The notes beneath the pieces are model-generated. The model saw only the letters and a program-made list of their open reading frames with translations. It searched no databases and was not told where the DNA came from. Shown here piece after piece: positions 9,240-20,111 of a DNA stretch of 22,765 nucleotides. This DNA comes from Sphaeroforma arctica JP610. Its lineage: Eukaryota > Opisthokonta > Ichthyosporea > Ichthyophonida. Positions within the stretch are counted from its first letter, which is position 1; each line of letters starts with the position of its first letter. The stretch is from assembly GCF_001186125.1 (NCBI RefSeq), contig NW_014040189.1, forward strand, positions 49,627 to 72,391, read 5' to 3'. Position numbers and translations under genes: made by a program.

Positions 9240-9906
9240 TGTAAGTTTCGGTCTATCAAGGCGATATTAATGCCTTAAAGTAATTAAACGCGTAGGTGAA
9301 GTCCAAGTATCGTGAAATTTAAAGTAAATAAACGAAATGAGTCTTTTGGTAAAGTTAGGTATGCCTCGCGAAAACAGCAATACTCTGAGGGATTGTGAGG
9401 CTGAGACATTGCCTATATATAATCCTCTCAGAACTGTTTTCGCCAAAGGGATTGTACTTAGTGTTTCGTTGTCGTTTTATTAGAAACTATGGTATGTTTC
9501 GTCGGGGCGAATCCGAGAGACTCATAAAATCCTATCTTTAGAAAACATTCTTGATGTCCAGAGGGATAACATTATTTATTTCAAAAATGGAAAGTTTAGT
9601 GCATTAACCAATTAACTTGCCACTTACCAAGAATTACCAACTTAGCCTTCATCAGACTGGCACATCTGGTTGGCTGATCGGAAGATAAAATAGGTATCGT
9701 TAATTTGGTATTTTACTGGGGCCTTTGAATGACCTTGTCCAAATATCTGATATGTAAAGTGGAAAAGGTATTAATAAATAAAACCGTTAAAAACCATTCA
9801 GGAAACTTAAGCTCCTTGTACTATTAAGAATACGTTTATATTTTACGTACTGCTTAAGTGTACATTTATAACATAGCGTCTAATGTGGAGGCCCGGCTAT
9901 TAGACA
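9240..9906 (-). repeat. 5' LTR of the fossil gypsy-type element
   Basis: Begins TGTAAGT and ends TTAGACA, and is homologous in blocks to the solo LTR at 7836-8495. No matching short direct repeats flank it, as expected for one LTR of an element whose other end is lost. It differs from the other copy by a roughly 105-bp extra segment (about 9342-9446). That segment contains inverted arms GCGAAAACAG (9368-9377) and CTGTTTTCGC (9434-9443). A further segment near 9560-9595 is shared with 3982-4015. No tRNA primer-binding site was recognised beside it. Confidence 0.8.
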
Positions 9907-10605
9907 AGGGATCTGTGAGTAACACAATAGTTCATACCCATGGATTCTAGTGCTGTTTCTCTTTAAACCCTATCCCTACCAATTTGTTGTATAATGTCTA
10001 CATTGTTATCACCTACTTGCTGTGTTACTACTTTATTGTTTACACCTTCCTGTTGTGTGAATAGCATTTTGTTATCACCTACTTGACTGGTGAAACTAGT
10101 ATTGTTATTACCGCTCTGACAATCGGTATTTGTATTTCCACTTTTACAATGATTGTCTCTTGTAAAATCGTTTTTCTAATACCTCCCGCAAACAATCGCT
10201 TCCTAATCTATTTGACCCCTGGCACTAGTGTTCGACAATTTAGGCATTTGTTTTTCTGTTTCGACCCTCGTATTGGATTCATCTTTGTCTTTCTTGATCT
10301 CTCTGGTAACATGCTAAATGTACAGCGTCTTTTATATGATCAGAACTATTGTCTCTCGCCTCGTCTGTATGTATGTTTGAACGCCAGTTATCTACGTGTG
10401 ATCGTTGTGAGTGACGTGCATTTGAAAGTGATTGTGAATGCCTTGATTTTGAACGTGAATGCAATGCATTTGAATGTGAAAGTTGTTCGCGCGTGAGTTG
10501 TATTCTCTCATTTGTACGATTCAGCACTCGAGGAGATGGCGGCGTTCCGTCGAGGCTACTAGATATACTGTCAGGCATACTGACTATCATAACAAAAATG
10601 CACAA
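9907..10605 (-). other. Unassigned relic coding-like region beside the LTR
   Basis: The minus strand holds a 108-codon open stretch (10605-10279). It is disordered and rich in Ser, His, Arg and Asn, with SHSNALHSRSKSRHSQSLSN. More open sequence in other frames toward the LTR is rich in Gly, Asn, Gln and Asp, with QVGDN occurring twice. A short KCLNCR patch could be a metal-binding remnant. It ends shortly before the LTR at 9906. I cannot assign it; it may be the end of another copy of the same retroelement family or an unrelated degraded gene. It is treated as a fossil. Confidence 0.35.
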
Positions 10606-12482
10606 TAAACAACTCTTGTGCTAACTATGTAAACAACTGTGTACTATGTAAATTACTATAAAGTTGTTAAATACACCGGTAGCAGTATTCTTGCCGTACT
10701 TTTCTAAGTGCACACCGGAGTGTTTTTGTTTGTTGACCGGCGGTTGCAAGTCATCTACCAACGGACGCTACTTTTACTATAAAGTTGGCCTTACAGCATG
10801 ATATCGACTGAGGTGCAAGCACAGTCCTAAACTACAGCATAATGGCTTGTTACGTGGACCGGTCCAGACTTTCGTTGAACCGGATTCCAGTATATCATTG
10901 GTTGACAGACAATAGTTTCGTTTTTTCGTACTTACATAAAAATTATACGTCCAATGAATAAATGATATACCTTATTATTTTATTTTTCAACCAATCAATA
11001 AGTAGTCTATGCACTACGCTGGAAGAAAAATACAAAGCTAGAAAAACTCTCTCAGCCAATGGCCTGTCAGTATTTAAAGACTCAAGGGGTAAGGTATCGG
11101 GAGGTACTTTGTCAAAACATTAGTTCGGATCTGTATTTCAGTCGAGAGAACTACTACTCTAGAGTAGAGAGTGAGCGAGAGACCTCACTGAAGCTCAGAG
11201 TCTCAGACAGCTCAGACTCTCAGTGCTTACCCCTTAGGCCTTAGTCTGTCTATACCACCAGGTAACCAGGTCTATACTCTATCACGCGCGATATTTTTAC
11301 AGTCTTCAGCTCATAGTCATTCTTCGACCGAGACGTGCACCCGTGCGGGCGGTGCGACTGCATTCAGGGATGTTAAGTGGACAGAAAGTTTAAATTTCGT
11401 GTCTGTGGTCTGGACGACCATTCAGATTTCTGGACAAAGTACAAAAAAATACTGGACGGACGGACGTATCACGTACTTGTCGTCAGTTGTTTTTTTTCAA
11501 AGCCCTACTTTAGAGAACCAAGGCGTAAAGTCGTAAACCCATCAAACCCTATTTTCAAAGTATTTGTACAGAAGTTCTTCATTCATACTTATTTTATTTT
11601 GTTGTCTCAAAATAAAAGATCCGATTTGGTACACGCCCTAAATATTCATATCCATCTGATGTGATGTCACTTACAATTGCACAGTCACCCTCATCACTCG
11701 TGACTTTTTTTAGGAATATGTAATTTTTTAAGTTTTTTAGGTGTAAATACATATTCATTTTTCGAGTCGCATTCTCGAGTTTCTCCGTACCTGGCCTCGG
11801 AGCCTCCTTTTTTATATTTTTAAAGTTAAAAAAAACAGACTCGCAAAGAAATATACAAAAGTAATTCTAATTTTTCAAAATAGTTTTAAATACATACCGT
11901 CTACGGGCTACGGCCCATCAGGTATTTCAAAATATTATTTATGTTGTGCATCACGTCATATCGTATGCTGTTTATAAAAAAGAAAGAAAAAAAAACAGAA
12001 TATCGACTCAGGCTTCAGGGCCGCAGGGCTCAGGCTCCTAATCCTCTGATTCCTAGATTGCAATATAAATACAAAGAGACCTGATAGCACTATGTATATT
12101 TTTCTTAAATACACACAGTACATAATGTTTTTGTTTTAAAAAAAAACATAACCTTCTGTCTAATTTTCTTTTTTTTAAAGGGCTATGCTCAAAATCCTGT
12201 TTAATTTTCAGAAGGCTATGAAAATTTAAAATAGGACAACAGAATAATAAATTAAAAATAAATAAAACACCAATATGTAACTGAATCGTAAATATTTATG
12301 CATTTTCGGGAAAAAGAAAAAAGAACAAAACCAAATGATAATATTTTATATATAAAAATGTTGTTTTTTAAAAACAAACGTACTTGAAAAAAGCCACTCC
12401 TCTTCTTCTTCTTGGACTTAAATTCGCTGTAAGTTTTAAAACAAGTTTTTTTTGTTCTTTTGATAACAATATAAATGGTTTG

Positions 12483-12651
12483 TCACGGCATTTTTTAATA
12501 TTTTTTATCTCAGCCTCTCAAGTCTCAACTTCAAGTCTCAGGTCTGAGGGCTGAGGCCTCCGGGCTCACGGCATTTTTTAATATTTTTTATCTCAGCCTC
12601 TCAAGTCTCAACTTCAAGTCTCAGGTCTGAGGGCTGAGGCCTCCGGGCTCA
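12483..12651. repeat. 83-bp tandem duplication
   Basis: Two consecutive perfect copies with a period of 83 bases, plus a few extra bases of a third. The unit joins a poly-T/TAATA stretch to a CTCAG/GTCTCA-rich stretch ending in GGCCTCCGGGCTCA. Confidence 0.95.
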
Positions 12652-13425
12652 GGGTGACTGGAAGTCAGGAGTCTCAGGAGTCAGGGACTCAGGACTCGTT
12701 GAATTTTAAAAGTTGAACTTATAGTAAAATGTTTAACGGAATATTCTTTAGCGTTGCAATGTATAGTGGTATAATTTGACCTATATATTGTGACCAAATT
12801 TATGCACCTATTCTATAAAAGCTTTTTAGTCTCGATTTTTGATATCAGTATGTATTGTCAGGACAAATTTAAAATTTATTACATAAATAGTATGTATGGC
12901 CTATAAGTTTTGATTCAGGTCTTCAGGATTGCAAACAGGCTGACTGAAAAAGTACAAAAGGCTTTTGACGCCACCCACTGAGTTTAGACCAAAGGTCAAA
13001 AGTGACCACTGATGACTGACCACCGGGACCAGTCACCATTGGCGACTGGCGAGTAACAATCTTCACTCAATTTTAGCACCTGAGTGGCTGACTGGACCTG
13101 GGCCATAATGGTTTTTTTAAATTTTAGTGCAATGATAAAGTTTTCAGAGATAGCATGCACCACTTATCTTTTAACCAATCGACGACAATGGGATTGCCAA
13201 GGAGTAAACATCAAATATCACTTCTTTTCTATTTTTCTTCTATATAGTACTATTTTTCAAAATAATATCGTCCTCAGTAACATTTTTTCTTTTCTTTCCA
13301 AAGTCTTTCTAATTTTTCCAAAAACAATTGTACTGTATGATACATACATATACGACAGTACTGGCAGCAATTTTAAACACTTTTGTACTCGTGTGATAAA
13401 CACAACATCTCGTTCATATTGTAAA

Positions 13426-13431
13426 TATAAA
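13426..13431 (+). promoter_or_regulatory. Possible TATA box of the secreted-protein gene
   Basis: TATAAA lies about 28 bases before the ATG at 13459. If used, the 5' leader would be almost absent, so the true start site may be elsewhere; TATA-like words are common in this AT-rich DNA. Confidence 0.2.
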
Positions 13432-13458
13432 AAGAACAAAATTTCATTTTAAACTATC

Positions 13459-13800
13459 ATGAAAAACGTATTAACTCTTATAGCCGCTATTTGTGCGATA
13501 CATATCAACGCATCGCCCACTTCCAGGCAAGAACGCCAGGCCGAGGCCGGATGCAGATGGGACAATGGGAACGAAGTCTTCGGTCTAGGAACGTTGCATA
13601 CTGATGATGCAGGGACGCTTGTCTGTGAATGTATGCAAATCGGAGACGAGCCATACGGCGCATGGGAATGTGTGGATACAGAGCAGGTTGCTGCTGTGGT
13701 GGCAAAGAGTGAGTTCACTGATGAAGAAGGTCAGGTGGATAGTCAGACTCACTTGGATGCGATCGTGAAAGATGTGCAGGACGGTGATAAGAGCTCTTGA
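13459..13800 (+). CDS. Small secreted protein with FN1/VWC-like cysteine pattern
   Basis: Single-exon open frame of 113 codons. Residues 1-18 form a signal peptide (MKNVLTLIAAICAIHINA) with a good cleavage site before Ser19. A short Arg-containing segment (SPTSRQERQ) follows and could be a propeptide. The core, residues 32-71, is C-x2-DNG ... C-x-C ... GAWEC with Cys at 32, 56, 58 and 71. DNG after the first Cys, the C-x-C pair and the G-x-W-x-C ending resemble fibronectin type I and von Willebrand C modules. The final gap (12 residues) is longer than usual for FN1 and the usual aromatic/basic residues are not all there. The tail (73-113) is acidic and probably helical. GC content is clearly higher than in the flanks, which supports real coding. 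No introns or partner genes are seen. The function is unknown; export is inferred from the signal peptide. Confidence 0.78.
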   Translation: MKNVLTLIAAICAIHINASPTSRQERQAEAGCRWDNGNEVFGLGTLHTDDAGTLVCECMQIGDEPYGAWECVDTEQVAAVVAKSEFTDEEGQVDSQTHLDAIVKDVQDGDKSS

Positions 13801-15002
13801 ATTGTGCGCTAGTTTACGCGCTTGCACTACAATTTACGAGGTGGTGAGACAGTCCGTCTAAGATCAAGTTTACGTACACCAGAAAAGCACATTTGGTTGC
13901 GAGTGGCCAAAAAAAGGCCCAGACCGGAGGAGATACTCTCAGCATCTGTTTCGCTTGTCCGAAGCTAGCAGAATAACATTGCTCGGCTGTATTCTCGGGA
14001 ATTGGACATCTTGACGCCAATTGTTAAACTTTAAAGGCGCGATACACACGTTAAACGTCGTCAGATGACATGATTGTGTCTTTAACTATCGCTTCAAGAA
14101 TCATGACTATTAAGTCGTCGATCAGTGGTGCGTACCGAATGTTCAGATTTAGTACATTCCTTTATACCAAACAAATCTTAGACTTAGTGTATACGTACAT
14201 ATAACGAAATAAAATTTAGAATTAGTGTATATATCCATGAATATTGTGGCGAGATGCTCTACAAACACCCGCATGCTGTTCACAGTTGATGGAAAAAATC
14301 GATTTTTCAGTGCATACCACGAATCGTCGTTTCCATGTCGTACAGCAATGTTGTGTGGCAGCGTGTGGTGCGAAATATCAATTAAGGATGGTCTGTTTGC
14401 GAGAGCCAAATAGGCTGTGCTTATCCATACGAATGAGAAATAGTTGCGCGAATAGCTATAATTAAAAAATTGGTCTAAAATATTTTTGTCGGATTTGAAT
14501 AGAATACACAATGTGACAGAACCACACCCTCCTACCAAGCCAGGTGAACAGGCCGGTTTCGAGTATTCACATATTCATTAATATAGTCAATATGTCAGTG
14601 TCAAGATCTATCATACTTGTAGTACAAATCTTAGGTCCAATTGCACCGAACAGAAGCCAATTAAGATCCGTGACGGTCGCCAGTTTCACGCAACATGTAA
14701 CCAATAGGTACAAGGGGAAAATATGCGTCAAACCGACAGGGATGTGCGTGCCTCAGCAGATTAAAGTTCGTGAAAAACCTCGAGAGTTCAGGTCACTCAG
14801 TGAACTTACGCTAATACCGCACTTGCGATTAAACACTCCGCAAGTGCGATAGACTACGATTATACAGTAGCCCGAACTATGTAAGACATGCATATGAAGA
14901 GCGCGGCTACTTAAACGCTTACATACTTTGCAGCCAAGCACACTGCAAGGCAACGCTTGCGATTCAGCTAGCACACTACAGAATCACGCAGGTTTCTACT
15001 AC
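13801..15002. other. Spacer between the secreted-protein gene and the TrpRS 3' end
   Basis: No convincing gene. Open frames such as 14149-14538 on the minus strand (129 codons) have no recognisable domain and overlap competing frames. An inverted repeat at 14818-14848 is the clearest structure. No AATAAA was seen close after the secreted-protein stop; the nearest on the plus strand is around 14205. Confidence 0.5.
14818..14848. repeat. Perfect 10-bp inverted repeat (potential stem-loop)
   Basis: CGCACTTGCG (14818-14827) and CGCAAGTGCG (14839-14848) are exact reverse complements separated by 11 bases. A related CGCTTGCGATT word occurs near 14951. It lies about 200 bases beyond the TrpRS stop codon. 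Confidence 0.8.
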
Positions 15003-15008
15003 TTTATT
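15003..15008 (-). terminator. Polyadenylation signal AATAAA of the TrpRS gene
   Basis: AATAAA on the minus strand, beginning about 36 bases after the TAA stop of the TrpRS gene, where a polyadenylation hexamer would be expected for a short 3' UTR. Confidence 0.55.
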
Positions 15009-15043
15009 GCACCCTTAATCTAAATTATCACCATTTTTGTCAG

Positions 15044-18000
15044 TTACTTGCGCTCGTAACTGATAGGACGCACAGAGCAGAACAGGTCGATTTCCGCATC
15101 TGTCACAGTGGCACGGCGCTGTACAGTAACAAACGGAGGGCTTTGCATATGAGATAGTTTGTGCACGCAATGGGAAAGAAGTATGCGAGAAGGAGGTATG
15201 CGTGCACAAAGAGAAGTGTGTGTACTTGGGTGTGTACCAATGAATACACCGAGTGTGTATGCAATCTCGCTGTGGGTGGAGGCGGACGAGTTGTTACCCG
15301 TGACCTCTACAAATACGATTATACCACATACAGCCTGCATCGTCCGAGCACACTCACACATCTACAACACTTCCAGTCTGTAGCTTCCGGTTGCACGTGC
15401 ATAAAACTACACACGGTCTGTAGCTGCAGGGCACAGTCATACACAGCCACACCACTTACCGCCTGTAGTTTCTGGGTGAACTCCACTAGCACTTCAATGA
15501 GCTTATCCTTGACCTCGCTCGTAAGCATTTCCCCGGAGGAGTACCTGTCATGGATGGTCCTCAGCTCCACATCGTCATCGAGGAAGAAGGTCAAGTACTG
15601 GTATGCTACATCCACCTCACAATCCCCACCCTGAGTGTGAATTTTTTTTATGGTTTTATATGGTTAATGAGAGAAGCCAAGAAAGTGGCAACTTCTGAAT
15701 GGTGGGGGCATACGATTGGTCAGTTGGGGTTTTCGATAGTTTGCAGGTCAGTCGCAAACAAGCTCGCTTTTCGCATCATATCTGACACGTGCAAAGACTG
15801 CCGATGATTATTTGCATGAACCATGATACATATCGCCGTAGTGATTTGTAAAAGCTGTCTACAGAATACCACCCGTCAGACCTGTGCACATGCATCGTTA
15901 TAAGCGATCGCGTGGTAGGAATACACCCACACCTTGGATCTACGGGCAAACCGCACGAAGACTGCCCATCTGGACGAAGGTTACGCGTATGTATCGGTAA
16001 ATATGATAACCAAAGTTGACACTGTTGCACAGATAGGGCACACACCTTCTCACGATGTTCCTCAAGGGTCTCTCGACCTCCACTGAACGCATATTTCTTC
16101 ACCTGTAAGCATGGAAAGAGGGTTGAAATCAGTGACTGCAAGCCCAATACACATGCATGTTCTCACATAATTATAACACAGCTCTAATATCTGACATAGT
16201 ACGTCCACATGGTCCGGGCAGTACCTTCTTGGCGATCTGCTTAGGCGTGTCACAAGTGAAAATAGCGGACGTGTCCACACTCGCACTCATCTTCGATCCA
16301 GCGCCTTGGAGTGCCGGGAAGAACTTGGAGTATATGGTGCAGCACTTCTTGTACTTTAACCCGCCCGCAATGTTCCTGGTGAGTCTGAAGTAGGGATCCT
16401 GCGTGATAACGTAACCATGGCAACCGATATCAATGACAATGAGGTCTGATGGGAATAGATTTCATAGATTGCTTGCGATGTAGTGGGCTTTGTGCCTAAC
16501 GAAACAGGCTGTCAGATTCTACTATAGAATCTCCCCTCTTCGCCAGCTAACATCTTACAAGCAAGACGGTTCGATGAAATGGAGACGAATTCATGATCTC
16601 AAACGGGCACATGGGCGCGAAACGTCACCATACGCAATACTAAGACAATGTTCTAGGCCAACCAACAACTCGCTTCTTACGTATAGGGTATGCTTGGTAG
16701 GTGCGGGCGTGCGCAGTCACTGAACCACATACACCCACTGACCTGATCGATCGCGGCCGGGATTAAGCAGGGAATGTCCTTCTTAGTCCCAAAGATGTGA
16801 GGGAAGGTGTTGCTGAAGCACGGCACCATCTGCACGGGCGGGAAGGCTACTTTGCCGACAATTGTTCTGTAGAGATGTGATAATTATTGAGTTGAATCTT
16901 TTAAACGAGCGAGCACGCGCACATTTGCAACCCACATGCTGATCTGGTACTGCTGCAATTGGTGTACAATATACATGTCCGACTAAACAACACATAACAT
17001 CAGTGTGTGCAAGTCGAGCGTTATAACATTCAATCTCCACGATCGTACATACGTGTCATCGAAGCCGAAAGTGTTGTTTAACTGATTGATGTTGATCTTC
17101 TTGTTGACCTCGAGAATGTTAGGGTAAAGATATTGAATGTATTCCATATTCGAGAAGATGAACGTTTTGTCGGGGTTGAAGCCAACGGAGATGATATCCT
17201 TGACATTCTCACGCATGAAGCGCTTGGAGTCAACCAGACTCTGGTCCTTGAACAAGAACTTCTCGTCATCTGCAAGAACCGAGGAACCCGGTAGGGTATG
17301 AGAGCACATACTTCCTTGTTAATGTATTTGCTGAAGTGCGGTGTACTATATTATCGTATCATGTTCCGGCGTGGGATAGTGTAGTTGACCATAGCACCCC
17401 ATATAGATGTCAGTCCACAGCGAGTAAAACATTTGCCCGACTTGCAATCGAATAAGGGGTGTATCCGCATATAGGAGTCACCAGGACCGGTCCACAGTCA
17501 AGGTCAAGTAATCATGCACCCACAGATAGCGTTCAGCCGTGTGGGAAGCTTATCAATTGGGACCTGCCTGTTAGAAGGAACGCAGCACAGCACAAACAAT
17601 ACCAATACAAAAGGATGGCACTGGGTAGCACAAACACAGTCACGGCACACCAACAGTCTGCACACACCACAAAGCACTATAAACCATTGGCCTGGCACGA
17701 CTGCAGCACGTGCTCACAAACACATTGACAGCGGTAGCGTGCGACAACCCCGAGTTCTGATCAATCCAGACAATACCAACGGTACCTATGTCCATCTACA
17801 GCGCATCTATACGCTTCCTATTAGCTGTCACTCCCGCGGGCTCGTAACCATACGGAAGGGAACGCTCACATACCAGTCATCTGGATTACAATAGGCACAT
17901 CGAACACCTCTTGCAGGTACTGGCAGAAGATGAACGGCACCATATGACCCATGTGGAGTGCATCTGTACAATGAGACATTGAGGGTGTCAGGAAGTACGC

Positions 18001-19015
18001 ATGCAGAGTGTCTAACGCTAGATTCTCCTATGATGCATGAAGCGACAGGTTATAGGATCATATAGCTGCAGCAACAGTGCACCCTGCTATTGCGGCCAAG
18101 AGATATCATCCATACCCGAGCTCGGGCCACGACCGGTATACAGGTAGAAAGGCTTTTTCTTCTCGTAGAGGTCTAGAATCTTGTCGAACTCACTGGTTGT
18201 ATGCGAAAGAAGCAACAATACGGTTAGAATGTCAACAAAGGCGATGGAGTTGTCGAACACTGTCCAACCGACTCTCGGCCTATGAATTTTAACAGGAAAT
18301 GAATATAGCTACCACGCCCTCACAACTCTGTCCCCTCCTCCTCCCCCTCCTTTCCATTGTATACGGCAGCCAATTCCATCTAAGCGTGATCGAGTCATTT
18401 ATACACACGTCAGGTCTAGGGTAAGATCATATATCTGCGTAAATGATCCTACAAGTGTGCGTGCACCCGTGTTCTCAAAGACTACTCACCGATGGGCGTA
18501 GAACATTCCGCGTCGAAGCATCATGTGTGCCTTGCGTCCAGTCAACTGCTCGAACCGTTCGATGAGCGACTGGGGCAGAGGACTGCAGCCGAACGTGTCA
18601 ATGAGTTTGTTGTAATCGACGCCCTGTAGTATGATGTAAGGTGTATACATGAGCTTACTTGCCCGGTACATAGACACTTCATGCGATACCGATGTGAGGC
18701 CGCTTACTTGATATTCACACGTGAATGTGTATAAGCAAGCACAAATAGATATATAACCCGTACGATTTGGCAAACTTACAACCCTTACATCCAATTTTGA
18801 GTGGATGAGAAAACTTACACACATATGTATGTATATGGATACGTAACGAGCTTATTGAAATATAGTCCGCAGTTGTAATTAAATTCAAAAATGTGTATTA
18901 GTAAAGTAGATATATATCTATCTATGCACATATGTAAACTGGTATATAGATATACACCTACAATGCATATACATAAATTTATACATATTTATACATGTAC
19001 GGTATATATATACAA

Positions 19016-19111
<96 letters not shown>

Positions 19112-19125
19112 GACTATAATATATT

Positions 19126-19177
<52 letters not shown>

Positions 19178-20111
19178 CGTACATACATACAGACATACAT
19201 ACATACATACAGTACATACATACATACATACATACATAATATATATATATATATGTGCGTGTGTGTGTGCGTGTGTGTATCGGACTGAGCTGATGCGTAT
19301 TATTGAGTTAATAAATACACACGCAATCATAACTCCGCGCAGATAAAAAAATATACTCTACAACTAATAACATTGAATGGCTTAAACAGTTCAGGCACAT
19401 TCTTCAAATATAATCCGCACTAATTATCACACACATACCTGTTGTACTCCGTCAACCACAGCACCTTGCACATCCCAAGGCGTTATTTTCTGGCTGCCTT
19501 TATCTTCCTCAGCCTTTTCTGACTTGTGGGCTGCGAGATCTGCCTTCCGTTTCTTGAGTTCGTCTACAGCCGCAGTTATTTCATCTTTGCTTGCTCCGTT
19601 CTCTTTGAGTTTGCGCACTAATAATAAAAAATTCACACAAACAACACACCAGATCAGCTACGCTGCAACACTGAATATGTACTTGTCTGCCGGGTGGTCG
19701 ATTGAAAAAAAGAAAACAACCTGCAGTAGATTCAAGCGACGTAGAAATTACTTCGCAGTTCAACGGGTTAATCCTTGATGCGTATATCAAGAAATCAGTA
19801 CAGGCGCATGGAAAGTGTTTGCAACATATATTCACTGGAGTGTCGCTGTGCTTGCCTCCCATCTCGACACACATCAAATACATACCTTGTATGTCGACAC
19901 ACAACTCATACTGAACACCTGCATGTGGAGCAACACACAGAATATACTCGACTTTGCACCATAACACAAGGACTTCTTTTTATGCTATTGGAGCGCGATG
20001 AACAAAAGTGTCAGGTGTACAGGTGAAGCAACGGTGCAGTTTACCGGCTTGAGCTTGTGTTTCAACAGCGGCATCGAGATCACGCACAGCTTGGGTTGCA
20101 GAGGCAGCCAT
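15044..20111 (-). CDS. WARS1: Cytosolic tryptophanyl-tRNA synthetase with WHEP domain, 11 exons
   Basis: Charges tRNA(Trp) with tryptophan in the cytosol using ATP (class I synthetase). Exons in transcript order: 20111-20045, 19617-19439, 18623-18490, 18192-18116, 17963-17874, 17269-17053, 16866-16743, 16398-16225, 16102-16046, 15630-15460, 15118-15044. All introns are GT-AG, every junction keeps frame, and the total is 1365 nt (454 residues plus stop; human 471). A WHEP domain lies at about residues 5-60 ([18 protein letters not shown]). The class I HIGH motif is HMGH at 156-159 and KMSAS is at 332-336; their 176-residue spacing is what I recall for the human enzyme. Also seen are TGRGPSS just before HMGH, IDQDPYFR, and [13 protein letters not shown] near the tRNA-binding end. 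The start MAASATQAV is the first Met and gives a normal N-terminus. Intron lengths run from about 120 to 815 bases; intron 2 holds a large microsatellite. No broken frame or missing catalytic motif. Confidence 0.97.
19014..19278. repeat. Compound microsatellite in TrpRS intron 2: (CA)n-(TA)n-(CATA)n-(TA)n-(TG)n
   Basis: A (CA)n run near 19014-19036 is followed by long (TA)n runs to about 19172. A (CATA)n tract follows to about 19238, then another (TA)n run, and finally a (TG)n/(CG)-interrupted run to 19278. Because (CA)n at one end is complementary to (TG)n at the other, and (TA)n is self-complementary, the whole tract can fold on itself. It lies wholly in the 815-base intron 2 (18624-19438). 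Long Tyr/Ile open frames across it are artefacts. Confidence 0.95.

Larger units (their letters stand above)
5293..9906 (-). mobile_element. Broken Ty3/gypsy-type LTR retrotransposon (fossil)
   Basis: Read on the minus strand: 5' LTR (9240-9906), gag-like region (about 9112 down to 7070, interrupted by a nested solo LTR), reverse transcriptase remnants (about 7050-6712), RNase H (about 6653-6100) and an unassigned coding-like region (about 6100-5293). RT and RNase H motifs place it with Ty3/gypsy. Protease and integrase were not recognised and no 3' LTR was found at the left end. The coding parts are broken in many places, of the order of ten, so the copy is inert. Age: not young, since it holds a nested LTR whose own family copies differ by roughly one base in ten by eye. 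Confidence 0.85.
10606..13458. other. Repeat-rich spacer with CTCAG/GACTC islands
   Basis: About 2.9 kb with no convincing gene. It alternates AT-rich homopolymer-laden stretches with GC-richer islands built from CTCAG, GACTC, GTCTCA and TCAGG words: about 11140-11260, 12005-12055, 12515-12700 and 12960-13095. It holds a perfect 14-bp palindrome (11154-11167, CTACTCTAGAGTAG) and an 83-bp tandem duplication. Open frames of 61-122 codons (for example 13084-13452 +) lack any family signal and have AT-driven composition. Confidence 0.6.

Noticed and set aside
5293-9906. Tyrosine-recombinase (DIRS-like) assignment for the retroelement
   Set aside because: A loose resemblance after RNase H suggested it, but the RT blocks are gypsy-like, the LTRs are conventional TG...CA and the nested copy has target duplications, which fit integrase-type insertion better.
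13084-13452. 122-codon plus-strand frame upstream of the secreted-protein gene
   Set aside because: Rich in Phe, Ile, Ser and Asn as expected from AT-rich DNA, no domain, and it ends just before the real gene in another frame.
14149-14538. 129-codon minus-strand frame between the secreted-protein gene and TrpRS
   Set aside because: No recognisable domain, AT-driven composition and competing plus-strand frames of similar quality.
17270-17873. Frames of 64-126 codons in this interval
   Set aside because: The interval is intron 5 of TrpRS, bounded by exact GT and AG sites that keep the synthetase frame.
18891-19330. Tyr/Ile-rich frames of 67-103 codons on both strands
   Set aside because: Translations of the TA/CATA microsatellite in TrpRS intron 2.
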